This document shows, piece by piece, positions 34,552 through 47,085 of a DNA stretch of 52,502 bases. The DNA is from Candidatus Aalborgicola defluviihabitans (lineage in GTDB: Bacteria; Pseudomonadota; Gammaproteobacteria; Burkholderiales; Burkholderiaceae_C): positions 1 through 52,502 of the forward strand of contig JADIXX010000007.1 of NCBI GenBank assembly GCA_016705575.1, given 5' to 3'. The notes under the pieces were generated by a model, which saw nothing but the letters and a program-made list of their open reading frames with translations, was not told the origin of the DNA and did no database searches. Numbering within the stretch: position 1 is the stretch's first letter; every line of letters begins with the position of its first letter. Position numbers and translations under genes: made by a program.

Positions 34552-36571
34552 TCGTGGCCCACGAAAGAGAGAGGATGAACGGCGTTGGGGAAACCCACCA
34601 TGATAGTGAAAGATGCCTGGCGGCGATGGTTGTTGCCCGGTGGTGCGGAACTGGTTGGGCATCGGTATGTGAGCCAAATCGGGCTACAGCCCTCGTGAAA
34701 TGTGCGCAGGAAGCTATCAAATCAGGAGTATTTGCGCGCCCAGTGGTTGGCTCTGCCTGTGACGAAGCTGGATATAAACCCAGTATCATCAGGCACCCAG
34801 CCCACGCTGGCACTGCCCCATGCCCGCCACTGCACGCCCAACGCAAGCGCATTCTCACGCGGGTGGGCCAGCGGGTGCCAAACCCAAGCTCTACAACCCG
34901 CGCCACCCCGAACGCACGCTGCTCTACCAAACCATAGCCGAGCATTTTGAGACCTGGTTTGAGTTGGCCAGTGCCGGTCAGTTCGACGGCCAGGGCGACC
35001 ACCACAGCCCCAGGCCCTATGTCCGCCAGGCCTTTCGCAAATACCTCGAATGCGGCATCTTTGCCCACGGCTTTGCCAGAGCCTGGTGCGACGATTGTGG
35101 GCACGACTACTTCGTCGCCTATTCCTGCAAAGGCCGGGGCGTGTGCCCCTCGTGCAACACCCGGCGCATGGTGGAGACGGCGGCGCACCTCTGCGACCAC
35201 GTCTTCCCCCGCCTGCCGGTGCGCCAGTGGGTGCTGTCGGTGCCGAAGCGACTGCGCTATTTCATGCAGCGTGACGGGGCAGTGCTCAACATGGTGCTGC
35301 GCATCTTCCTGCGGGTCATTGCGCAAAGCCTGCAGACCCACAGCCCCGGTGCGGCAAATGTGGACAAGGCGACCAAGCACATCGGCGCCGTGGCGTTTAT
35401 CCACCGGTTCGGCTCCAGCCTGAACGCTCATGTGCACTTCCATGTCTGTGTGGTCGATGGGGTGTTTGAGGCGGTGGCGGCGGGGGCGGGCCAAGCCGAC
35501 CTCCAATCCTCACCACCTTGCGCCGACGCATCCTGCGGGCCTTCGTCGGCCGGGGCCTGATCGAGAAGGCTGATGCCAAAGAGATGCTGGCCTACCAGCA
35601 CAGCGGCTTCTCGGTGGACGCCGGTGTCTGCATTGAAGCAGACGACCGCGCCGCCCTGGAGCGGCTGCTGCGCTACTGCGCCCGCCCACCCTTTGCCATG
35701 GAACGCCTTCGCAAAGAGGGCGCAGCCCTGGTGTACCGCTGCGCCAAACAGCGCAGCGAGCCCACCAGTGACAAGCGTGGTGCCAAGGTGGACGAACTGC
35801 ACCTCACAGCGCTGGAGCTGATCGACCGCATTGCCGCCCTGGTGCCACCACCGCGCACCCACCGGCATCGCTACTTTGGTGTGCTGGCGCCGAACTCGCC
35901 GCACAGAGCAGCGGTGACGGCGCTGGCGACACCTGCACAACCGGCCAAGCAAGTCGTGGTGCAGACCGATCCAGCCACCACGGGGGAGGGCGCGTTTGGG
36001 TGGCACCGCTGGGCAATGTGCTCCCAAGCCAGAGCGGGCCTGCACAGCCGGTGCCGCCCAAGCGCCCAGCGCACTACCTGTGGGCCGTTTTGATCGCTCG
36101 CATTTACGAGGTACTCCCTCTGCTGTGCCCAAAGTGCGGTGGCCAGATGCGTCTGATTGCCTTCATTACCGCGGGCGTGCAGATCAAGAAGATTCTCGAT
36201 CACATCGGGGCAGACTCAGATCCCCCACATATCACCCCGGCACGCGGGCCACCGCTGTGGGATGACTGTGGTGATGCGCAGACGGATGAGGGGTGCACAT
36301 TGAGCCCGATTGGGACCTGGCGGCGCAACCGGCACCGGACTTTGAGGTCGACCAGCGCGTCAGTTGGTGAGAGGTCAAGACGGCGACTTTGATGCGCTGC
36401 TGGGTAGGCCTGCGCGGTCCACCGCAAATGATTCTGTCCCCATGCGAATTTTGGTGACGGCTCGCCCAGGAATCACGCTGTAGTGAGAATCACGAAGATT
36501 TTTGCGCAGGGGTGGTGGCCAATCAAAGGTGCGATACTGGCCTTGAGGCGGTTGAAAGGCTTATCCGTCTG
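34552..36571 (+). mobile_element. IS91-family element, copy 2
   Basis: It lies between the start of truncated uvrA and a truncated chemotaxis-receptor gene. The left border is uncertain because the leader is shared with copy 3 into the uvrA start. The right border near 36571 is set by the end segment (GGTGCGATACT ... TTATCCGT) shared with copy 1. Both flanking genes are cut, which suggests that the insertion came with, or was followed by, deletion. Confidence 0.82.
34820..36370 (+). pseudogene. IS91-family transposase, frame-broken (copy 2)
   Basis: The N-terminal zinc region, the HVHFHVCVVDG motif and the LLRYCARPPFA tyrosine segment are present. A deletion of about 65 nt near 35517 (relative to copies 1 and 3) shifts the frame. 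A second frame change near 35990-36000 separates the C-terminal CPKCGGQMRLIAF part. The C-terminal third also differs more from copies 1 and 3 (for example TALATPAQPAKQVVVQTDP in place of their sequence), so this copy comes from a diverged lineage or is recombinant. It is not expected to make an active protein. Confidence 0.85.
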
Positions 36572-36762
36572 GCGGCTAGCTGGTTGCTGATCAGCTTGGC
36601 TCCGATCTCCCCCAATTGCCCTGCCGGTACGGTGCGGTCTTCATAGACCGTGCGCAACGCCTCATTGGTCGCCGCTAAACCGTAAAGGCCCATGCCGCCC
36701 ACAACAAGCAACAGGGCAGACAAAATGCCGCCCAACAGCGCCAGACGCGTAAATACTCTCAC
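36572..36762 (-). pseudogene. Methyl-accepting chemotaxis protein, N-terminal fragment
   Basis: MRVFTRLALLGGILSALLLV, then GGMGLYGLAATNEALRTVYE and DRTVPAGQLGEIGAKLISNQ is the first transmembrane helix and the start of a four-helix-bundle ligand domain, as in Tar/Tsr-like receptors. The gene is cut after about 63 residues at the IS91 copy 2 right end. HAMP and signalling domains are absent. It lies 78 bp downstream of glpD on the same strand. Confidence 0.82.
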
Positions 36763-36840
36763 GATGTGGTCTCCTCTTACACCCGAATCAGAACCATGGT
36801 CGGGGCGTTGTGCAATGGCGTCAATAGGTGGATACCGTGC

Positions 36841-38448
36841 TTACACGGGCAGTTGCAAATAGTGCTGCGCCAGTGCGGTAAAGGCCTCGATTTGGGGGTC
36901 AATACCGGTTTCCTGGCGCAAAATTTCTCCCACCGCGTGTGCCAGCGTTGCGGCCAAGCGGGCATCCAAAAACAACAGCCGTGAACGCCGCGCCAACATG
37001 TCTTCCACGGTGATGGCGTATTCATGGCGCGCGGCAAAGCGCACCATGCCTTCGCTCAGGCCTTCGCAGAGCATTCGGTCCGCACCGGGCATGGCCTGTA
37101 CGACGGCTTGTTCATCGCCATAGGAGTGCAAACCGGGTGGCATGCAGATGGACCGAATCTGCGCTGCAGGCACGCCGGAGCCCACAAGTTTGAGGTGAGT
37201 GGTGACGCCTTTGGCACGGCGCTCCAGCAAAGACCGGTCGGCGCAGGCATCCAGCACGTCTTCGGCCATGGCACGGTAGGTGGTCCACTTGCCGCCGGTC
37301 ACGGTCACCATGCCGCTGCGACTCACCATCACCGTGTGTTCACGACTGATGCCTTTGGTGTTGTCGCCGTCGTCGTCCTGCGGCTTGACCAGGGGGCGCA
37401 GGCCCACCCACACGCTTTTTACATCGGCGCGTGTCGGTGCGCGGCGCAGGTAGCGGGCCGATTCGTTGAGGATGAAGTCCACCTCTTCCTTGAACGGCAG
37501 GGGCTCCAGCGCCAGATCGTTGCGCGGGGTATCGGTGGTGCCCAAAATAACCTTGCCCAACCAGGGCACCGCAAACAGGACACGCCCATCGGCGGTCTTG
37601 GGCACCATCAAGGCCACGTCGCTGTCCAGGAACGAGCGGTCCACCACCATGTGTACGCCCTGGCTGGGTGTGACCATGGGTTGGGTGGCGCGCTTGCTGC
37701 TGGCGCCGCTGGCAGCGCCGTCTTTTTGGCGCAGCGTGTCCACCCAGACGCCGGTGGCGTTCACCACACAACGGGTCTTGAGGGTGTATTGCATGCCACT
37801 CAAAGTGTCTTCGCAGACCAGGCCGGACACCTTGCCGTCGTCGTACAACAGATGATCGGCGCGGCAGTAGTTCACCAACAGCGCACCGCGCGCTGCGGCG
37901 GTGCGGGCCAGCGCCATGGCCAGCTTGGCATCGTTGAACTGGCCATCCCAGTATTTGACGCCGCCCTGCAAACCTTGTGGCAGTGCGGTGGGCAGATAGT
38001 GAAGCGCTTCGTCTCGGTTCAGAAATTCCGTCTTGCCCAGGCCGGCCTTGCCTGCCAGGGCGTCGTACATCTTGAGTCCAATGCCGTAGAACGGTGTCTC
38101 CCACCATTTGTAGGACGGCATGATGAACGGCAGGGGTTGCGCCAGATGCGGCGCGTTGTTCAGCAGCGTGGTGCGCTCATGCAGGGCCTCACGCACCAGC
38201 GAAATATTGCCCTGCGCCAGGTAGCGCACGCCACCGTGCACCAGCTTGGTCGCCCGCGACGAAGTGCCCTTGGCAAAGTCGTGCGACTCCACCAGAACGA
38301 CCGTGAATCCTCGGGCTGCGGCGTCCAGCGCAACGCCCAGACCCGTGGCACCACCGCCGACGATGGCGATGTCATAGGACTGCACTTGTGCCAGTTGGGC
38401 CGTGAGCTCGGCGCGCCGTGTCAATTGGGGCTGCATGTGTTGGGGCAT
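36841..38448 (-). CDS. glpD: Aerobic glycerol-3-phosphate dehydrogenase
   Basis: A 535-residue FAD enzyme that oxidises glycerol-3-phosphate to dihydroxyacetone phosphate at the membrane and passes electrons to quinone. The N-terminal dinucleotide fold is IAIVGGGATGLGVALDAAAR, followed by GTSSRATKLVHGGVRYLAQG, a strongly conserved GlpD motif. The C-terminal helical domain is complete (ENMLARRSRLLFLD-like). The start at 38448 or four codons downstream is equally possible; neither has a good ribosome site. It is the last gene of the glp cluster, separated from glpV by a terminator, so its expression may depend on read-through or its own promoter. Confidence 0.95.
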   Translation of the reverse strand: MPQHMQPQLTRRAELTAQLAQVQSYDIAIVGGGATGLGVALDAAARGFTVVLVESHDFAKGTSSRATKLVHGGVRYLAQGNISLVREALHERTTLLNNAPHLAQPLPFIMPSYKWWETPFYGIGLKMYDALAGKAGLGKTEFLNRDEALHYLPTALPQGLQGGVKYWDGQFNDAKLAMALARTAAARGALLVNYCRADHLLYDDGKVSGLVCEDTLSGMQYTLKTRCVVNATGVWVDTLRQKDGAASGASSKRATQPMVTPSQGVHMVVDRSFLDSDVALMVPKTADGRVLFAVPWLGKVILGTTDTPRNDLALEPLPFKEEVDFILNESARYLRRAPTRADVKSVWVGLRPLVKPQDDDGDNTKGISREHTVMVSRSGMVTVTGGKWTTYRAMAEDVLDACADRSLLERRAKGVTTHLKLVGSGVPAAQIRSICMPPGLHSYGDEQAVVQAMPGADRMLCEGLSEGMVRFAARHEYAITVEDMLARRSRLLFLDARLAATLAHAVGEILRQETGIDPQIEAFTALAQHYLQLPV

Positions 38449-38459
38449 AGGCTATGTGG

Positions 38460-38496
38460 AAAAAAATGGCCGTGTGGCAGATGTGCTCACACGGCC
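38460..38496 (-). terminator. Rho-independent terminator between glpV and glpD
   Basis: On the minus strand GGCCGTGTG and CACACGGCC form a perfect 9-bp stem with an 11-nt loop followed by ATTTTTTT. It would end or attenuate the glpSTPQUV transcript before glpD. Confidence 0.88.
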
Positions 38497-38530
38497 AACC
38501 TTTAGAGCATGGGAGATTCAACGCAACGCA

Positions 38531-40261
<1,731 letters not shown>

Positions 40262-40351
40262 CGTCAATCTCCTAGGTCTAATGAACCCCTGTGTGAAAGG
40301 CTGCAACGGCTCCAGGGGGAACAAGCCGATCCTTGATTCAACAAAATAGTG

Positions 40352-40660
40352 TCAACCCTTGCGCATGATCAGGGCCAACAGAGCCATCGAAAGCACAAAG
40401 CTGATCCAGATGGACGGTTCGCCGTCCAGGCTCATCCAGGCCACCAGTTTTCCGCTGATGCCGACAAAGGCCAGGTTCACATAGGCGGCCGACAGCAAAC
40501 CGATGAAGAGGCGGTCACCGCGCGTGGTTTCAATCGGCAGAAAACCCTTGCGCAGGGTGGTGGGGGACTTGATCTCCCACACGGTCATGCCGGCCAGCAT
40601 CAGCACAATGCAAGAGAAGAACACCGCAACGGGGGTGGTCCATGCCATCCAATCAAACAT
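40352..40660 (-). CDS. glpU: DUF2160 small membrane protein of glycerol ABC system
   Basis: This 102-residue protein has three hydrophobic segments: WTTPVAVFFSCIVLMLAGMT, LFIGLLSAAYVNLAFVGISG and IWISFVLSMALLALIM. The start at ATG 40660 follows AGGAG at 7 nt. This gene is constant in glpSTPQUV-type clusters between the second permease and the binding protein. Its role in transport is not established; it may be an accessory membrane subunit. Confidence 0.85.
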   Translation of the reverse strand: MFDWMAWTTPVAVFFSCIVLMLAGMTVWEIKSPTTLRKGFLPIETTRGDRLFIGLLSAAYVNLAFVGISGKLVAWMSLDGEPSIWISFVLSMALLALIMRKG

Positions 40661-40674
40661 CTCGAACTCCTGTG

Positions 40675-41479
40675 TCAAACGCGACCCATCGCAAAACCCT
40701 TGGCGATGTAGTTGCGAACAAACCAAATCACAATGGCGCCGGGAACAATGGTCAGCACCCCGGCGGCCGCCAGCGTGGCCCAGTCCATGCCGGACGCCGA
40801 CACGGTGCGGGTCATCGTGGCGGCAATGGGTTTGGCGTTCACACTGGTCAGCGTGCGGGCCAGCAACAACTCCACCCAGCTGAACATGAAGCAGAAGAAG
40901 GCAGCAACACCCACACCGGCCTTGATCAGCGGCAGGAAAATTTGCACAAAAAATCGAGGGAATGAGTAGCCATCGATATACGCGGTTTCATCAATTTCCC
41001 GTGGAATGCCGCTCATGAAGCCTTCCAAAATCCACACCGCCAAGGGCACGTTGAACAACAGGTGCACCAGGGCCACCGCAATGTGCGTGTCCATCAGACC
41101 GACCGAGGTATAGAGCTGAAAGAACGGCAGCAAGAACACGGCAGGCGGGGTCATGCGGTTGGTCAACAACCAGAAGAACACATGCTTGTCACCCAAGAAG
41201 CTGTAGCGCGAGAACGCATAGGCTGCCGGCAGCGCCACGATCAAGGAAATGACCGTATTGATGCCCACATAGATCAGGCTGTTGATATAGCCCGAGTACC
41301 AGGCCGGGTCAGTCAGGATGGTCTTGTAGTTGTCCCACGTGAAATGCTGCGGGAACAGCGAGAAGCCGGCCAGGATTTCGTTGTTGGTCTTGAAAGACAT
41401 GTTGACCATCCAGTAGATGGGCAACAGCGCAAACACCACATAGGCGATCATGAAGAGCGAGCGCTTCTGGAACTTGGGT

Positions 41480-41487
<8 letters not shown>
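40675..41487 (-). CDS. glpQ: Glycerol ABC transporter permease 2
   Basis: This 270-residue MalG-type inner-membrane protein has six predicted helices and a C-terminal coupling loop around EGFMSGIPREIDETAYIDGY, the EAA motif that docks on the ATPases. ATG 41487 is chosen because AAGGAGG lies 9 nt upstream; a GTG three codons earlier would touch that site. It overlaps the glpP stop by 8 nt. The gene ends 14 nt before glpU. Confidence 0.92.
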
Positions 41488-42372
<885 letters not shown>

Positions 42373-42376
<4 letters not shown>

Positions 42377-43449
42377 TCCACAATCTCCTCATTCTTGTAG
42401 ATGCAGGTGTGTTCACCCAACACCTTGAGCCACACGGTGTCGCCGACCGTGAGCTGGGCCGCGTCTGTTGACAGGCGCGCCTTCAAGGTGGTGCCTTCAA
42501 AGTCGGCACTCAACATGACATGGGTGCCCACGTCCTGCACGCGTGACACGGTCATGGCCAGCGCACCGTCGGTCTGGGCCGGTACCAGAGTCAGGTACTC
42601 CGGCCGTATGCCCAGCTTGATGTCACCTGCTGGCAAGGAGCGACCAGCAGACAAGGCCAGTGTGGTATCGCCCACCTGCACACCCTGGCCGTTCACCTGC
42701 CCGGCCAGAAAATTCATGCCGGGTGAGCCAATGAAATGACCCACAAAGGTGTGGCTGGGGCGCTCGAACAAATCGGCGGGAGAGCCCACTTGCACCGCTC
42801 GGCCGCGTGTCATCACCACCACCTGGTCGGCAAAGGTCAAAGCCTCCACCTGGTCGTGGGTCACATAGATCAAGGTGAGCTTGAGTTCATGGTGGATTTG
42901 CTTGAGCTTGCGGCGCAGCTGCCACTTCAGGTGGGGGTCGATCACGGTCAGCGGTTCATCGAACAGCACGGCCGATACATCGGGGCGCACCAGGCCACGA
43001 CCCAGCGAAATTTTTTGTTTGGCGTCGGCCGCGAGGCCAGCGGCGCGCTGGTTCAACTGGCCGCTCATTTCCAGCATCTCGGCAATCTCGCCCACGCGTT
43101 TGGCAATCTGCTCCTTGGGCATCTTGCGGTTGCGCAAGGGGAAGGCCAGGTTCTCCGCCACGGTCATGGTGTCGTAGATCACCGGGAACTGGAACACCTG
43201 GGCAATATTGCGCTGCTGGGGCGAGGCGCTGGTCACATCACGCCCATCAAACAGCACACTGCCCTGCGACGGGGTCACCAGGCCAGACATGATGTTGAGC
43301 AGCGTGGTCTTGCCGCAGCCAGAAGGGCCCAAGAGCGCATAGGCACCACCGTCCTCGAACGCCATCTTCAGGGGCAGCAGCGCGTAGTCGCTGTCCTGCT
43401 TGGGGTCACGCCGGTAGGCGTGGGCCAGATCCAGTTCAATGCGTGCCAT
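42373..43449 (-). CDS. glpT: Glycerol ABC transporter ATPase subunit T (degenerate signature motif)
   Basis: This 358-residue subunit has Walker A GPSGCGKTT near residue 41, Walker B VLFDEPLTVIDPH and a canonical H-loop YVTHDQVEAL. The LSGGQ signature is replaced by AADAKQKISLGRG. The C-terminal TOBE-like domain is present (GIRPEYLTLVP, MLSADFEGTTLKARL). The start at ATG 43449 lies one base after the glpS stop; an open frame extends further upstream but only as overlap with glpS. It forms a heterodimer with GlpS that powers glycerol uptake. Confidence 0.92.
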
Positions 43450-43450
43450 A

Positions 43451-44524
43451 TCAACGTCCCCCGCCGCGCACGGGCGCCAGCACCAGCATGCCCTGGGCGT
43501 CAAACACATAAACCAGCGCGGGATTGAAGTACAGGGTGACCTGCACGCCCAACTCGAAGTAGTGAACGCCGGTGAGCTGCGCCACCAGCTCACCCACCAG
43601 GGTGTGCACGTGCACAAAGGTGTCTGACCCCGAAATTTCGGCCAGCTCCACTTTGCCGGGCAGTGCCACGTCGCCCGGTTGGGCGTGTACGCGCAATGCG
43701 CTGGCCCGCATGCCAACGGTCAGCTTGGGGGTTGATTTGGACGACAGGCCCAGTGCCAACAGCGGCCCGCCTTCCAGTTGCACACCCTCGGGGGTCGCAG
43801 CGGCGGCCAGCAGGTTCATGGGGGGATCGCTGAAGGCACGCGCCACCCGCAACGAGGCCGGCTTGTGAAAGACCTCGGCGGTGGGGCCGTATTGCAGCAG
43901 CTCGCCCTCATCCAGCACAGCGGTGTAGCCGCCCAGCAGCAAGGCTTCGCCCGGCTCGGTGGTGGCATAAACCACGGTGGAGTTGCCCGCCGCAAACAGT
44001 GCGGTCAATTCGTCGCGCAGTTCCTCGCGCAGCTTGTAGTCCAGGTTCACCAGGGGTTCATCCAGCAGCATGAGAGGCGCGCCCTTGGCCAAGGCGCGGG
44101 CCAAGGCCACGCGCTGTTGCTGGCCACCCGAGAGTTCGGCCGGTAGCCGGTCCAGAAACATCTCGATGTGCAGTTTCTCGGCCAATTCCCGAACGCGCTG
44201 GTCCACATTTTTTTCGCCGCGCAGCTTGAGCGGAGAGGCAATGTTGTCGCGCACCTTGAGCGAGGGGTAGTTGATGAACTGCTGGTACACCATGGCGACG
44301 TTGCGCTCACGCACCGGGACCCCCACCACGTCACGCCCGTCCACCAACACCCGCCCGGTGGTGGGCACATCCAGCCCCGCCATGATGCGCATCAGGCTGG
44401 TCTTGCCGGCTTGGGTGGCCCCCAGCAGCACGGTGACCGCGCCGCTGCGCGGCGCGATACTCATGTCGTGCAACCAGGTCTGCGGGCCCACTCGTTTGTT
44501 GACGCCTTCCAGGGACAACTGCAT
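43451..44524 (-). CDS. glpS: Glycerol ABC transporter ATPase subunit S
   Basis: This 357-residue subunit has Walker A GATQAGKTS near residue 36, canonical signature LSGGQQQRVALARAL and Walker B LMLLDEPLVNLD. The H-loop position reads YATTEPGEAL, with Thr in place of the usual His. A TOBE-like C-terminal domain is present. The ATG at 44524 has AAAGG upstream; a GTG one codon earlier is less likely. It is the first gene of the minus-strand operon and diverges from glpR across a 152-bp intergenic region. Confidence 0.92.
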   Translation of the reverse strand: MQLSLEGVNKRVGPQTWLHDMSIAPRSGAVTVLLGATQAGKTSLMRIMAGLDVPTTGRVLVDGRDVVGVPVRERNVAMVYQQFINYPSLKVRDNIASPLKLRGEKNVDQRVRELAEKLHIEMFLDRLPAELSGGQQQRVALARALAKGAPLMLLDEPLVNLDYKLREELRDELTALFAAGNSTVVYATTEPGEALLLGGYTAVLDEGELLQYGPTAEVFHKPASLRVARAFSDPPMNLLAAAATPEGVQLEGGPLLALGLSSKSTPKLTVGMRASALRVHAQPGDVALPGKVELAEISGSDTFVHVHTLVGELVAQLTGVHYFELGVQVTLYFNPALVYVFDAQGMLVLAPVRGGGR

Positions 44525-44546
44525 CACGCCACCTTTTCTTTGTGTT

Positions 44547-44632
44547 TTCGTCTGAATTCGATTTCAGCGATTGTTATTCTTTTGTTTTCGATTTAACTCG
44601 GTATTTACCCTAATTTTGTTCGTTTTTATTCG
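44547..44632. promoter_or_regulatory. Candidate GlpR operator array between glpS and glpR
   Basis: Five TTCG half-sites, most in an ATTCGATTT or TTTTCGTT context, start at 44547, 44557, 44587, 44619 and 44629. Two pairs are exactly 10 bp apart. GlpR of E. coli also recognises TTCG-containing half-sites. The interval is AT-rich in an otherwise GC-rich neighbourhood and should hold both divergent promoters. Confidence 0.5.
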
Positions 44633-44676
44633 TTTTAAGATGTGCCACCATGGCAACATCCGCCAAAGGAACCTCA

Positions 44677-45473
44677 ATGAATCGACACCCCAGACTGTTT
44701 GAATTGCTGGCCTATGTGCAAACCCATGGCACCGTTTCCGTGGAGCAATTGGCCGACACGCTGGGGGTCACCCTGCAGACGGTGCGCCGCGATGTGCAGC
44801 GGCTCGCCGACGAAGGCTTGCTGGCGCGCTTCCACGGTGGCGTGCGGGTGCCCAGCTCGACGATTGAGAACATCGCCCACAAGCAGCGGGAAAACCTCAA
44901 CGCCGAGGGCAAGATTCGCATCGCCCGCGATGTGGCCGCTGCGGTGCCCAATGACTGCTCGCTGATCCTGAATATTGGCACCACGACCGAGGCCATTGCG
45001 CGGGCCCTGCACGGGCACACCGGGCTGCGGGTCATCACCAACAACCTAAATGTGGCAAGCATCCTGAGCGCCAACACCCACAGCGAGGTGATCGTGGTCG
45101 GTGGTGTCGTGCGGGGCTGGGATCAGGGCATTGTTGGCGAAGCGGCGGTGGACTTCATACGCCAATTCAAGGTGGACATTGCGCTGATCGGCATTTCCGG
45201 CATCGAGGCCGACGGCACCCTGCGCGACTTCGATTTCCGCGAGGTCAAGGTGTCACAGACCATCATTGCGCATGCGCGTGAGGTCTGGGTGGCCGCAGAC
45301 AGCAGCAAGTTCAACCGCCCCGCCATGGTGGAGGTAGCCAAGTTGTCGCAGATCGACCGATTGTTTACCGATGCCCCACCCCCAGACCCCTTCCCTGACC
45401 TGCTCACGGATGCGCAGGTACGCTACACCGTAGCATCCAGCACCGCAGCCCCATCTACCCCCAAGGTGAACCC

Positions 45474-45477
<4 letters not shown>
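44677..45477 (+). CDS. glpR: DeoR-family glycerol-3-phosphate repressor
   Basis: This 266-residue regulator has an N-terminal winged HTH (VSVEQLADTLGVTLQTVRRD, the DeoR signature) and a C-terminal phosphosugar-sensing domain (LNIGTTTEAIARAL; VVGGVVRGWDQGIVGEAAVD). ATG 44677 is preceded by AAAGGA at 7 nt; an upstream ATG at 44650 has no such site. It probably represses both the divergent transporter operon and itself with glpK until glycerol-3-phosphate accumulates. Its stop overlaps the glpK start (ATGA). Confidence 0.92.
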
Positions 45478-46964
<1,487 letters not shown>

Positions 46965-46976
46965 AGCGTAATGCTG

Positions 46977-47085
46977 TTCTTCAAGTTGTGCGTGCGCGCA
47001 CCCCGGATGCTGATGGATTGCTGCTGCAGTGCCCGGGCAAGGTAGGTGCCGTCAGTCGGAGAGTTCAAGGTCGTGGCCCACGAAA
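46977..47085 (-). pseudogene. Second copy of the uvrA start, carried beside IS91 copy 3
   Basis: On the minus strand the segment reads LARALQQQSISIRGARTHNL then KN, the first codons of uvrA, and stops abruptly 12 bp from the glpK end. In the resident uvrA (34458-34560) the matching stretch differs at five positions in the first 66 bases, one of them changing Thr to Ser. From about 47033 onward the two loci are identical. Confidence 0.8.

Noticed and set aside
31199..35506. A single 1,435-codon protein spanning IS91 antisense, UvrA and the binding protein
   Set aside because: The binding protein has its own signal peptide and start at 32320, and the first 300 codons are IS91 antisense; treated as accidental read-through instead.
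37024..38505. Plus-strand frame of 493 codons opposite glpD
   Set aside because: It is a shadow of the GC-rich glpD gene; no start signal, no recognisable motif.
42736..43527. Plus-strand frame opposite glpT
   Set aside because: His/Gln-rich antisense translation of the ATPase gene without any motif.
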